Source: Prorocentrum cordatum
Taxonomy: Eukaryota > Sar > Dinophyceae > Prorocentrales > Prorocentraceae
Assembly (NCBI GenBank): GCA_963575745.1
Contig: CAUYUJ010000177.1
Location: 1 to 64,000 of the forward strand
Direction: 5' to 3'
DNA: 64,000 nucleotides
Shown here: piece by piece, positions 42,697 to 53,300 of the stretch
How positions within the stretch are numbered: the stretch's first letter is position 1
How the letters are laid out: each line of letters begins with the position of its first letter
Translations under genes and position numbers: made by a program
Notes under the pieces: model-generated
What the model was told of the DNA's origin: nothing
Database searches by the model: none
The model's input: only the letters and a program-made list of their open reading frames with translations

Positions 42697-43625
42697 GTGG
42701 TGATTTGCGTGTCGTCAGAGATTGACAAGGCGGCCAAGAGGTGTGTGCGGCAGCGATGGCCAGGGATGATCGAGCTGGGTGGCATCACCGAGTTCGCCCC
42801 AGGATCTTTCGAGCAGGTCGTCCACGCAGCGTCGGAGGTCGCGCCTATTGCTGCGGTCGGCGGTGGGTCGCCCTGCATCGACGCCAACAGCCTCAACGCG
42901 GCGGGCAAGGGCATCACGGGGTCCAAGAGCGCCCTGTTCTTCGAGTTGCCGAAGGCCTTCGAGACGGTCCGCAAAGTGTTTGGTAGTCGGAGGTGCACGT
43001 GCTTCGTCGAGAATGTGGCTGGCATGCCAGCGGGTGACATCGGCATGGCCTCGGAGGTCCTCCAGGTCAAGACGTGCCGCATCGATGCGGTGGACGTCGA
43101 GCTGGTGCGTCGGCCTCGCTTGTACTGGCTGTCGTTGAGGTTGCACGCTCGCACGGGGGCGGGATTGACATGTTGGAGGGCGACCGCTACTTCAAGGTGA
43201 AGCTCCACGTGGACCCAGGCCTGTGCCCCGTCTGGGCAGAGGGCGGCGGGAGCCTGTTCGACCAGTCCCAGGCGCCGCCCACCCTCGCCAAGCTGTATAA
43301 ACAAAGCCTCCTCCTTCGCCAGTCGCGGGGATAAAGACGGCTAGCCACCTTGCGATTGAGAGGTGGGAAGCTTCCAGTTTTCTAACGCAGGTGTGCAACT
43401 TTGGGGATGCGAGCCCGCTGTGGAACGCCTCCCGCGCGCAGTGGCGCATACCGTCCGCAGGTGAGCGTGAGACGCTGATGGGCTTCGACCGCGGCTGCAC
43501 ACGTGCTGCGGTCGAGGAGTCTGCACCGAGTTTGGAAACAGGGATCACCAGGTCATCTCTCACCGGTAACTCGTTATCCGTGCAGGTTGCGTCGTGCATC
43601 TTGGCGCAGCTGGTGGCTCAAGAAG
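42697..43625 (+). pseudogene. DNMT3-like cytosine-5 DNA methyltransferase, N-truncated and frameshifted
   Basis: This enzyme class transfers a methyl group from S-adenosylmethionine to C5 of cytosine. The frame from 42697 has SSEIDKAA (motif II), GGIT (motif III), GGGSPCIDAN (motif IV with the catalytic Cys; DNMT3 has GGSPCNDLS), CFVENVAGM (motif VI with ENV) and VELVRRPRLYW (motif VIII). After a frameshift near 43150 the target-recognition region continues in another frame to a stop near 43334. The frame at 43391 supplies ERETLMGF (motif IX) and TGNSLSVQVASCIL (motif X). Motif I (F.G.GG) is missing; the left end runs into minisatellite. DNMT3 affinity is inferred from GGSPC and the RRPRLYW context. 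Confidence 0.75.
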
Positions 43626-43699
43626 GTCAGCGACCTGTACCCGACAGTGCACCTCGTCCCCGCACTGGCGTGGCCCCGGCTGCTTGGGCGCAGGGGCCG

Positions 43700-44180
43700 A
43701 TCTTAGGGGGGGTCGACGTCAGCGATCCCGACTTGGAGCGCCACTTGGTCTTCAAGTGCTTGGGGACCGCCAGCAGAGGAGGAGCTGACGTGAGGCTGGA
43801 CCTGCGGGCGCCGTTCTGGGCGCAGGCGTGGCCTTGCTCGGGGCTGCAGACCAGTCTATGGACGTGGTCCATCGGGCACGGCTTCCAGTGTAAAGAACCT
43901 GCGCGCATCAATGAGCTCGAGGTGGGCGCCGCCGTCAACGCCGTCAAATGGCGAGCGAGCGGCGTCGAAGTTCCGATGCCACTGCCTCAACTTGCTCGGC
44001 TCGCAGGTTGGCGTCAATGTCATGGCTAAGGGGCGGTTCCGCGCGAAGCGGCCCTGGGGCTAGATGCGCGGACGCGCCGCCTACCGGCTGGCATGCGGCG
44101 CGTGCCCAAACTGCACATACGTCGACACCGACATCAAACCAGTGGCTCGGCATCGCTCGGACGTGTGCATTTTTCCTTCG
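43700..44180 (+). pseudogene. Retroelement RNase H, degenerate
   Basis: In the frame from 43391: WTWSIGHGF, then PARINELEVGAAVNAVKWR, matching the ..HIN.LE..A......WR core that carries a catalytic Glu. In another frame at 43966-44062: FRCHCLNLLGSQVGVNVMAK followed by GRFRAKRPWG, matching hLvDSqV....KGR, but the catalytic Asp is replaced by Gly. In a third frame near 44110: CTYVDTDIKPVARHRSD, matching the YV.TD.NPAD.pSR terminus. At least two frameshifts and one lost catalytic residue imply a dead copy. Confidence 0.65.
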
Positions 44181-44644
44181 GCGGGGACCATCGAGGAGCA
44201 TCCTTGATCATTTGGCGAAAAAACCACGCACGAAACCGAAAAAACACAGAGGGAATGGACGTCCGAGCGATGTCGAGGTGGACGTGCCCCGTCGCTGGTT
44301 CGACGCTGGGTGCCGCGGACACCTCCGCCAGCGTCAGGGCAGCTCGATTGAGGCGAGCCGTCGACGCGCGTCGGCGGAGGCGAGGGTGAAGCGCGTGCGG
44401 GGCCAGCGACAACGGGGCGCCGGACACGGCGCAGGCCGTTGCAATGATGGCGTAGTCGAGGCTGGAGGCCAATCTCATCCCGTCAGATCGACGAGCGAGT
44501 CTCCGCTTACATCGAGCACATGTGGCATTCCAGCGGCTCGCTGCCCGAAGCAAATAACACGATGGCCGCAGTGGTTTACTTTCTGCCGCGTCCTTCAGGC
44601 AGGCTAAAGCCGAGCTGGGAGCTCCAGAAGACTTGATTTAAGCT

Positions 44645-45300
44645 TGAACCCGACGTGCGTGCTATGCCTCTCCCGCCGCCCCCAGCATACGCCCTCGCTG
44701 TAGCGCAGTGCTGGTGGGGCCTTCCCCGCGTCGCAGCACTGCTGGCCACCAGATCTGCGACGTCCCCCCGCTCGGGCGAGCTGCTCGGCATGCGGAGAAG
44801 GGGCGTCCATGTTTTTCCTCGGCGGAGCATCGCTGTGTTTGCGTAGAAAACACAAAAACCAAAGAGACGGGCGCTCTGATATGGTGGTCTTGAGATCGCA
44901 AGTGGCTGTCAGTTTGATCCGCGACCACGTGATAACTCTTGATGTGGATGAGCCCGTGCTGGGCGTCGAAAGGGCACAGTCATTCCGCTTGTTTCGTCGC
45001 ATCGTGACCGCGCTTGGATTAGAAAACAGACAGGTCACTTTGCATTCCTTCAGGCGCGGAGGAGCCACTCATGATTTTCTGGAGCATGGGAGTATGGAGC
45101 TGGTCGTGCTGCGAGGTCGATGGGCCTCCGCGCGCCCAGCCAAAACATATGTGCAGGGTGCTCTTGCCGCACTGGCTGAACTTGAACCGTCGGCCTTGCA
45201 GTTGGCCCACGCGCGCGCATTCGCCTCTCTTATCAAGTCCCCCGCGCCACCAGCCCCACTTCTGTCAGACAATCCTCACCTCGACTCCGTCTGCTTAGGA
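44645..45300 (+). pseudogene. Tyrosine recombinase (integrase-like), degenerate
   Basis: The frame at 44655-44846 has PLPPPPAYALAVAQCWWG, then SATSPRSGELLGMRRRGVHV, matching the first catalytic Arg box (t.lRpgEll.lr..dv). The frame from 44809 has VTLHSFRRGGATHDFLEHGS, which is the H-x-x-R box, then VVLRGRWASARPAKTYVQGA with the GRW segment and the candidate nucleophilic Tyr in KTYVQ. A frameshift near 44845 separates the halves. The N-terminal core-binding part before 44600 is unreadable. Such enzymes integrate circular DNA without target-site duplication. Confidence 0.7.
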
Positions 45301-45500
45301 GGTAGGGCCTGCCCTAGGTCTACCCTAGGGCCCTGGGCAGGGCCTAGCCCAGGCTACCCTAGGGCCTTGGGTAGGGCCTACCCTGGGCTACCCTAGAGCC
45401 TTGGGTAGGGCCTAGGGTAGACTACCCCCCCTTGGGTAGGGCCTAGGGCTTTGGGTAGGGCCTAGAGCCTTGGGTAGGGCCTAGGGTAGGCTACCCCCTT
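45301..45500 (+). repeat. GGGTAGGGCCTA minisatellite
   Basis: Degenerate units with CTACCCTAGGGCC and CTTGGGTAGGGCCTA words, about 30 bases each, directly after the tyrosine recombinase remnant. It may belong to the element's 3' end. Confidence 0.8.
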
Positions 45501-46500
45501 CGGGTTCTATACCCCACGTGGAGCAAGCACGGGGGGGAACGCCGGTCGAGGACGAAGGGGCCCTCTGGAAGAGGCTCGGCCCCCGCAGGCCTGGTTTCCG
45601 CGCGGGGTGCCCTGCGGTGCTCGGCCCGCGGCCCTCCGGGGGCCTCGAAAAGGGCTGGCGAGGTCGGGCGGCTCCGGGCAGCCCGTGCTTTTCTCGGAGG
45701 GTTGGGCGAGGGCCGGCCTCTGCCTGTCGTGGCCTCGGAGGAGCGCGGGGTGGTGCCACCCTCTGTGGCTGCACTGTGGTTTCCCAAGTTTCGTGAACAG
45801 GGTCCTATGGCTGCGCCAGGAAGAACACGAGGTAAGGGGGAGTACACACACAAACACATTCACACACATCTGTACAGAATGTATATAGAACCTATATATG
45901 TTTCTATGTACATACGTGTACGTGTATATGTATGTATAGCAGCACTTATAGTTATGTGTATACGTATAATATTAAAAACATCACAGAGAATGCCTCGCCT
46001 TCGACGATCGAAGGTGTTATCATTCTTTCCTCAGTGGAAGGTCGGCAGAAGGTGGCGGAAGCAAAGCAAGGTTATCTTCGCCGGCAAAAGCCAGTGGAAG
46101 TAAAACATGCGCTTCCAAGAGATGACCGAGATTTGGGGGTTCAGGGTTTCGGGAACCCTCCATGTATACGCCCAGAGATGCGACGTCTTGATCTTTCAAC
46201 GCGAGGTCCCTGGAAGTCCCGGCCTGTTCCCTGGGACCGGCTTTTCCTCCTGAGCCGTTTCTGACAGTCCCGTGGCCTGGTGAGGGCCCCGAGGCCGAAA
46301 ATGACGAGCCACTTGCCGTCCTGCTCCGTCTTAGGGCGCGACAGCGCGCTTGGGCACGCAGTGTGGACGGTCGGCCCGCGCAGTGAGGACGAGCGACTTC
46401 CCCCGGGCTGCCCCTTGCATCCCTCCCCTCTGGCCCACCCTTGGCCGCTCTCGCTGGCCGCGCCCCGCTCCCAGACCCCCTCGAGTAATGAAAAAATCAT
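45501..46500. other. Unique stretch without a recognised gene
   Basis: GC-rich to about 45830, then an AT-richer ACACAC/GTATATG segment to 45965, then mixed sequence. Frames of about 90-130 residues occur on both strands with no domain. Confidence 0.4.
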
Positions 46501-47040
46501 GACGGGAGGTTTTTCCTAATTTTCGGCCTCCGGCGGCCCTCGCCGGGACTCGGGAGCGTCAAAAAACGACTCAGGATGCAAAGCCGGTCATGGGGAAAGG
46601 GTCGGGACCTCTGGGGGTCGACGTAACGAAAAAATCATTACGTCGGGGGTCTGGGCTCGCAGAGTCCCGGCGTGGCCTTCCGAGGCCCTTGGGCGTCGCG
46701 CAATGGAGGGGTCATAAATAGGGGGGTGGCGAGGGTGGTCCGAAAGGTACCCAAGCGGTACCTGAACGACCCCCCTGGGGCTCCAGAGGGGCCCGAAAGG
46801 GGCACGAAAGGGGACCGTTTCTGACCCCCCCGTTTGTGACCCCCCCCATCAAGCCACGCCCAAGGCCCGTGCATCCTCACCGCGCATCCTTCCTCCACGG
46901 GCCGACTGCGCCCCGCGCGCGCGGGAGAGCGGCGGCCGGCGGCCAGGCGGCTCCGACGGCTGCCTGTGCCTCTGGGACGCCGAGGCCGCCGCCCGGCGGC
47001 CCCGCCGGCGCGGCCCTGGAGGGGAGCCCTGTGGTCGGGG
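46501..47040. other. Dispersed-repeat debris with a short hairpin
   Basis: GGCGGCCCTCGCCGGGACTC matches motifs near 7757 and 8560. CGACGTAA (46619) and TTACGTCG (46638) form an 8-bp hairpin. Runs of CCCCCC and GGGGGG follow. No gene. Confidence 0.5.
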
Positions 47041-47045
47041 GCGAC

Positions 47046-47240
47046 CCAGAGGGGGGTGATGACCAGGGGGGGGACATCACGGCGTGGGCCAAGATATGCC
47101 CTCAGGTTTCATGGCGCCCCTTCTCGCTCCAGTGCGTTCCGTGGCCCCCCCCTGGTCCGCGCACATGCCTCGGGCCACGATTTGCACGCCCCCCTCTTGG
47201 ACGCCCCCCTCTTGGACGCCCCCGATATCCGACATGGACG
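47046..47240 (+). repeat. GGGGGGTGATGA family, copy 3
   Basis: AGAGGGGGGTGATGACCAGG, CAGGTTTCATGGCGCCCCTT and CCTCTTGGACGCCCCC parallel the copy at 7240-7430 over its whole length. Confidence 0.75.
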
Positions 47241-47527
47241 GAAGCCCCGGGAGGGGATGCCGAGACCGCCCCCCCGGACTGCGGTCGGACCGAGGCGTGA
47301 GGTCGAGATCTGTTCGGGAAGGGTACTCTACATGTTGTTCGTGCCTGTTGGAGGTGCTTGTGCATCCTGGGGGGAGGTTGCCTCGAGTATTCTCTCCAGT
47401 GTGGGCCGGCGGAGGGTCGCAGGTTTCGGAGGCATGTTCTCCGGTCCCGGGTCCGGCCGTGCTCGGGGGGGCCTGCGGAGGCCAGCTGGGACTACCTGGG
47501 GGGCCTGTTGAGGCCAGCTGAGCTGAA

Positions 47528-47690
47528 GGGGCCCCAGGACACACAAACAAATACACACAAATGAAATGACGCCTCATGTTTTCTCATATTTTCTGGGTTT
47601 TTGTCTTCCCCACCAATTCCCATATTTTCCCATATTTTTTGGGGAATGGAGGATCAATTGTGCCTGTGTGTTTTTTCCCTCCGGATGAGC
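47528..47690 (-). repeat. 165-bp dispersed repeat, copy 3 (reversed)
   Basis: The reverse complement of the copies at 26790 and 49170: GGACACACAAACAAATACAC through TTCTCATATTTTCTGGGTTT to TGTGCCTGTGTG. Confidence 0.75.
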
Positions 47691-49169
47691 GACGCAAAAC
47701 AACGGGCTCGTTTTCACCGACGTTCGCGCGCAAGCTGCCCGCGCAGGGTCGCGCGGCCAGCGCCTCCTTCTCCGACGAGGTGGGCCTCGCTGGAGGCCCG
47801 CGCGAGCCGCGGTGCAGGGTCGCCTCGTCGCCTCGGGTGGGGCCCCTCTCTCGTCGTCGCCCAGCTGGGGCTGCCAGGTGGGCGGTCTGTGCGCCACCCG
47901 CAGCCTCGCCGTGCGGAGTCGTGGCCCCGCCGCCTCACCCCCCATGCTCCTCTTGGCGGCCGCGTCGAGCCTGGGCCCCCTGCGGGGTGGCAGCCCGGAG
48001 CGGGGAACGCGCTTGCCGGAGCAGTGGTCCAAGATGTGGCTTCCCAGGCCGAGCGCCCTGGCCCGCCAGACGAATTCATGCTAATTAGTTCTCGCCCCTT
48101 CCCGGGGTCTGCCGTTTTCCTCCGGGCTCTTTCTCCTCCTCCTCCCCCCTCCTCGGTGTCCTCCTTTGCCGCTGGGCTTCGCTGGATGGTGAAAAAAGTG
48201 TGTTCCCAGACCGGGTGGGTGACCCTCACAGAGAGCGTGCACGTCCCAGTGGTTCCCCTTGGTGGCAATTTGGCTCGGATGCCACCTCCGCATATCTGCT
48301 GATACGAAACGCGTTGATTATGGTCGGAGTTGCGGTCCAAGCAAGTGCGCGTGTCTCAGCACATGTGCTCAGGCTGGCACCTACTCGACGCCTGTTGTGG
48401 TCAGAGCGGACCGGGTGCTTACTTGACACCGCCGGTGTCCTGAGCGAGACTGGCGCCTTTTGAACACCCGAGGCGCGGAGGTCCCGTGTGGCGCTAAGTT
48501 TCTAGAGCGAACCCAGCGCCCATTTGGCTTCGCCGGTGTCTGGGGCGAAAACCCGTGCCCACGTGGCACCAGGGCTCGGGGGTCCCAGTGGAGAGGAAGG
48601 GGGATGGAGGATGGGAGGACGAGGAGGTGGAGGAGGAGGAGGAGGAGGAGTAGGAGGAGGATTACCATGCTCGCTACAGGCAGGGCCTCAAGAAGTCCCA
48701 TCCCAACCAGAAAAGCTTCCTCGTAAGTTGGACCCCTGGGGCTCTCTCGAGCCATGGCCCAAAACCTGGTGTCGTTGACACGCGTTCTCCACATGGACCC
48801 GCTCGGCCACGGACAGCGGCGCTGTGCCCACGGACTAGCTGCACCACGGCAGCTGACATCGGGCTTTGGCCATCCCAGGAACTTCAAGAATACGGCTCGT
48901 CGTAGGACAACCACTGGCTTCTGGCAGCCACACGTCGCAAGCTGCTCCAGTCTCCAACACTTCGCCGGTGACCGCCTCATCGGCAAACGTGGGCTCAGTC
49001 CGCCGGCCTTGCCAGGCCGCCCGAGGGCTGCTTCTGCCCGACGCCGCACGCGTGGCGAAGCACGCTGACCTTCTTTCTCGTGGCCCCTGCGACGGTGGGC
49101 CACGCCGCGCGGCCCCGCCCTTGGGGCGCGATGTGCGGCTGTGATCGAGCTCGTGCGGGTGACCCCGTC
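47691..49169. other. GC-rich stretch without a recognised gene
   Basis: A GGA tract lies at 48620-48662. Overlapping frames on both strands reach 269 residues but show no domain. A short repeated word ACTTGACACCGCCGGTGTCC with CTTCGCCGGTGTCTGGGGCG near 48420-48550 suggests a decayed minisatellite. Confidence 0.4.
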
Positions 49170-49335
49170 TCTCAGGAGGGAAAGAAGCACACAGACACAA
49201 TCAATCTTCGATTTCCAGGGTAATATGGAAAAAATATGGGAAGTGGGGGGGAGACAAAAACCCAGAAAATATGGGAAAATATGGGGACTCCTTTTATTTG
49301 TGTGTATTTATTTGTGTGTCCCAGTTCCCCTTTAG
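49170..49335 (+). repeat. 165-bp dispersed repeat, copy 4
   Basis: AGGAGGGAAAGAAGCACACA to TTATTTGTGTGTCCCAGTTC; the closest relative of the copy at 26790. Confidence 0.8.
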
Positions 49336-49860
49336 TCTCGGGAGGGACTCGCGCGAGCTCGCACGGGCGACGCAGCCTCCTGGAAGCAGCCGCGCGGGAG
49401 GGGGGGCGGAGACAAGCGCCCTGCGGTGCCCCGCCGAGGCTCCGTCCGCCGGCGCCGTCCCTGCGGAGAAGCCGCTCTGGAAGATCCAGCGGGCGCACGG
49501 CGGCCACCGCACTTCCGTTCTTCCCCCTCTCTGTATGTTTCTTTTTTTCTCTCTCCGTGTCTCTCTCTCTCTCTCTCTCTTGTTGTCTTTCTCTCTCTCT
49601 CTGTTTTCTCTCCCTCTCTCGTTCTCTCTCCCTCTTTCTTTTTCTCTCTCTCTCTCTCTCTCCCTTTCTCTTTCTCTAGATTCCCAATCTCTCGTTCTAT
49701 CGATATACATATATATACATGAAGGCATACATGTATACACACATCCATACATACACATACACGTATAACCGATGCATCCATATATACATATATACATTTA
49801 TACATGTATACAAGTGTATCAAGTGTATATCTAGGTGTGTATATATATGTATTGCGCCGT
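49336..49860. repeat. CT microsatellite and TACATA-rich tract
   Basis: Unique GC-rich sequence to 49535, CT/TCTC runs at 49550-49680, then TACATA words to 49850. No gene. Confidence 0.7.
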
Positions 49861-50460
49861 AGCAGCCAGGATGCGGGCTTCGGGCTGAAGACGAAGGCGC
49901 TTTCTGAAGACTCAATTGGCAGAGGGCGGCCGGACTAGTCAAAACGCTCTTCTGGTTGAAGACGCAGCTGCCCAACCCAAGGGCGAAGCCGCAAAGGCGA
50001 TTGAAGACGCACTTCCTTTTGAACACGCAAATTTGCATGAAGACGCCATCGCTCGAGAAGACGCTGTTCCGCCCGGGGGTCCTGTAGCAGAGGGTTTGTT
50101 GCGCCGCGTTCCCTGCGCCGACGTCATCCTTCGGCGCCGACGCTGTTCCCGCGCAGACGCTGTTCTGGGCGCGGAGCGCGGACGCTGTTCCCGTCGCGGA
50201 CGCTGTTCCTGGCGCAGACGCTGCTCCCGGCTCGTGTTCCCTGCGCAGGCGTCGCTCTCGGCGCAGACGCCATCCCCCGCGCCGCAGCGGGTCGGGCGCC
50301 ACTCCACGGAGGCCCGCACGGTGGGAGGGCACCGCTCGCGCCGCCTCCTCGGAGCCCGCTGGGCCCGCCAAAAAGCTGGGGGCCTGCGCGCCTGCCGCAC
50401 CGCCCTGCACGCGCAAGGGGACGGAAGCCTGACCGCGCCGTCGGAGCAGCGCGCGAACCT
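49861..50460 (+). repeat. GAAGACGC / GACGCTGTTCC repeats
   Basis: GAAGACGC words occur at 49890-50060. GACGCTGTTCC(C/T)-type words then recur every 15-24 bases at 50060-50280. Frames are Arg/Cys- or Ala-rich by-products. Confidence 0.6.
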
Positions 50461-50469
50461 GAGGTGGGG

Positions 50470-51000
50470 CCTGCACGACGCAGTGGGGGCGCGTGCCAAG
50501 AAGCCAGTTGGATTCTGCCAGGGTGCCCCGGGCTTCCTGGACGTCGATGGGTCCCTAAGACCTGGGTGGTCCCCCAAGACCTGGAGGTGGGGCCTGCACA
50601 ACAAGGACGTCGTGGCCAGGCTAAAAGATCGGAAAGAGCGTGTTCTGCCGCTGCTGGCGGAAAGCCGGGGGGGGGTCACTACCGGTTCGAACCCCTCCCC
50701 CCCCCCCCCTTCCGGAAAACCGGGGGGGGGTCACTACCGGTTCGAACCCCTTCCCCCCCCCCACAATACAGTGGGGGCGCGTGCCAGGAAACCAGCTGGA
50801 TTCTGCCAGGGTGCCCTGGGTTTCCTGGGCTTCGATGGGTCTCCACCAATAAGACCTGGCTGATTTTCGATCGACAAGCTTGGGTTTTCATTGAACAAAT
50901 CGCGGATTTCAAGGTTGGGTTTCTTGCGGAGGTTTCTTGTGGCCGAGGCCCCACTGTAAGGACATCGTGGCCAAGCTAAAAGATCGACGCCTCATCTAAT
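50470..51000 (+). repeat. About 300-bp direct duplication with GGTTCGAACC modules
   Basis: GCGTGCCAAGAAGCCAGTTG at 50489 and GCGTGCCAGGAAACCAGCTG at 50776 start two related segments, each continuing into GGATTCTGCCAGGGTGCCC and ending with GGCCA(A/G)GCTAAAAGATCG. Between them lie two CCGGTTCGAACCCC modules (50660-50770). Confidence 0.75.
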
Positions 51001-52815
51001 CAGATCCCCGCGAGTTGCGAAAGTATCCGCGACGGGTGTCGGCTTTGATGCAAGCCCTGGCGCTGCCCGACGCGGCAGCGCCATGGCCATGCTTGGCGAG
51101 CTTGCCCGCCTCGAACTGATGCCCAGTCTAGTCCAGTCTGGCGAATGGTCGTCTCGACCTCTGTGGCTCACATGACAGTGCCAGCCATGCCTCATCCCAT
51201 AGGCGTATTGGCCTCAGCGGTTGTGTTTGCGTTTGGCCCATTGCCGCTCACAGCGCCCGTCAGATCCATGCATAGTGATTTTGCGGCGAAAGCAAAAACT
51301 ATCAAGAGGCCCCCAACTGGCAAAGTGGCTTGTGATCTTTGGCTTGTGACCGCATCTGAAGTATGGGGCTCTTGTTTTTTTGTAGAATGCCTGCGCCTCA
51401 CCTTCCTCCTCCCTTTCTAGACCCACCCCTCTCCGATAAGATAATTGTCAGATTCAGTCACATGCCGATTCAATCACACTCAGGCTCACTACCCTCTCAT
51501 ATTCACTCGGGCCCAGTCGAGTCACACTCAGACTCACTACCCATTTATACTCAGACCCACGCGTATCCAATTATTCATATTCAGACTCCTCGCGCTCAGA
51601 GTTACCCTTGACTAGACACGCTTACATTCAGACTCACACTCGCACCCTGATTTTCCCACACTCAGTCTGACCCATATTCCCCAATCAGCGCTTGCACTGA
51701 AGGGGTCCTAGCGAAAGTTGGAAGATTTGGCGAAAGTTTCCCGCCAATTTTGGTAGCAGGCTGGGTTCCCGGGTTCCCGGTTATTGGTTCTGGGCCGATT
51801 TCGGTGGGTTCTGGGTTCCCGGGCTCCCGGGTTCTCGGTCGATATCCTCAGCGAAAACCATCCACTGATTGGGTTTTTTCTCTGGTGTAATTCCGTTTCA
51901 ATCACGCTCGGGCATCACACCCATACCCAATCGGACCCTCTCTTTCTCGGAGCTCCATGATCACCGCAATGGAGCAGACACGGCGCTTGGGCTTCGTAGA
52001 GGAGGCCCTGAGATCCGACGTAGCGAAAAAATTGCAGCCTCGTGAAAATCCGCGCCCGGAGCCCCGGACCCCATCTTTCTGCGTCATTTTTCGAGCTGGA
52101 TCGATCTGTGAGGGCCCCGGGGCCCGAAGAACGGCGAGAACGCCCGGCTCGAAAAAATTGAGTCGCCAGGATCTAAGGGGGGGTCGTCGGGCCCCGGCGG
52201 CGGCGCGCAGCCGGCTGCGGGCAGCCCGCGCGCTCTGCCGGCGGCGCTGCCTTCGGGCTGGCACGCCCGCGGCCTGCCGCGCGCGCTCTCTCCCCGCCGC
52301 CGCTGGGGCCGAGGGTCTCGGCGCGCGGCGAAGCCGAAGGCGAGCGAGCAGGCCGAGCGACGGAGGAGAACGGGTTCGATGGCGCGGACGTCCGCGCGCA
52401 AGCGTCTCGCGTCGCGAGGCCGCGCGTACGCCCCTTCGCCTCCACGCGGCGCGCCGCGCGGGCGGCCCGCGTCAGCCACAGGCGTGAGGTCGCTATGCCG
52501 TCGTGAGTCTGAGTGAGGCCCTTTCCGTTTCGTCGCCCAGCTCGGACCAGTTGGAGCCCTTGCGTTCTTGACACCACATGCAAGGCATCCCTTGTCTGGG
52601 GGAGCCCTTCGGCGTCGCTCGTTGCTGCGTGACTTCCTCCGCGCTCCCCTGAACAGACGGCTCGCGCTCTCGCCCCCCCAGATCAGGCCGAAGATGGCCT
52701 CGTCCTCCTTTCCCTCCTGCTGCTCCTCCACCTGTCTGGGCTCCTCCAGCTCCCCTTCTCACTCCACCTCCTCCCTCCTCTTGCTCCTCCCCCCCTATGC
52801 CTCACCCGCCTCCCC
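51001..52815. other. Mostly unique DNA without a recognised gene
   Basis: 51440-51660 has degenerate CACTCAGACTCACTAC words. 51745-51840 has GGGTTCCCGGGTTCCCGG repeats. 52150-52560 is very GC-rich with overlapping frames on both strands. No domain was recognised. Confidence 0.4.
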
Positions 52816-52870
52816 CTCCCCTCCTCCTCCTCCTCCTCCTCCTCCTCCTCCTCCTCCTCATCATCATCAT
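52816..52870. repeat. TCC then TCA microsatellite
   Basis: CTCCTC triplets end in TCATCATCATCAT, immediately left of the spliced-leader relic. Confidence 0.9.
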
Positions 52871-52891
52871 CCGTAGCCGTTTGGGTTCAAG
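52871..52891 (+). other. Relict dinoflagellate spliced-leader sequence
   Basis: The 21 bases after a T at 52870 match the conserved part of the dinoflagellate spliced leader at 18 of 21 positions. The mismatches are position 9 (A to G), 13 (T to G) and 16 (C to T). It begins CCGTAGCC and ends TTCAAG. An ATG follows at once (52892). Genomic relics of this kind are known to mark trans-spliced mRNAs that were reverse-transcribed and reinserted. The sequence is far too long to be a common chance match in a 64-kb window, by rough estimate about one in a thousand. Confidence 0.7.
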
Positions 52892-53300
52892 ATGCTTCGT
52901 TTCCCGGGGGGGGAAACGGATACCGCTATTCCGCGGACAGCCTTCTCGGAGATTCCTTCCATCTGTTGTGAGCTCCTGCTGGGGCCTTCCATATCTTGAG
53001 CGCTGCAGTCAAATTGCTCCTCCACGTCCACGCGGCATCCACCTGATGCCATGTCGTCATCAGTTGATGGCTCTAGTAGTGGTGGCGTTGCTGACCAACT
53101 CGACGTTCCCAGATGTAAGTTCAAGGACATGAAGCTGCGGCAACCGCTAAGTATCGCAGAGCCTTCACCAAGCTCGAACAAACCGACCGACAATAGCGCA
53201 GGTTCGTCGCTCCAGCTCCAGCCGCCGCTACTGGCCACGACACACCCAATCCAGAAAAGATATCCTCGCTAAGGAGATCTACAGCCACATGAGAAACGCG
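52892..53300 (+). other. Possible retrocopied transcript 5' region
   Basis: After the relic, ATG 52892 opens only a 36-residue frame (MLRFPGGETDTAIP...) to a stop, and neither strand shows a known domain. A stretch near 53268 reads LAKEIYSHMRNAHPHDNWRT in one plus frame and leads into the retroelement-like frames downstream, so it may be the 5' part of a trans-spliced retroelement transcript. Confidence 0.35.

Larger units (their letters stand above)
42690..45330 (+). mobile_element. Retroelement remnant: C5-methyltransferase, RNase H, tyrosine recombinase
   Basis: Three domains lie in order on the plus strand, each with family motifs but broken by frameshifts: a DNMT3-like cytosine-5 methyltransferase (42697-43625), an RNase H of the type found in tyrosine-recombinase and related retroelements (about 43700-44180), and a tyrosine recombinase (about 44650-45250). 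DIRS-type elements combine RNase H with a tyrosine recombinase and often a methyltransferase. Dinoflagellate retrotransposons carrying C5-methyltransferases are known. No reverse transcriptase was found, so it was either lost or lies elsewhere. Confidence 0.75.

Noticed and set aside
50135-50280. Cys/Arg-rich frame resembling a zinc-binding protein
   Set aside because: Produced by GACGCTGTTCC-type repeats; spacing of Cys follows the repeat, not a known finger.
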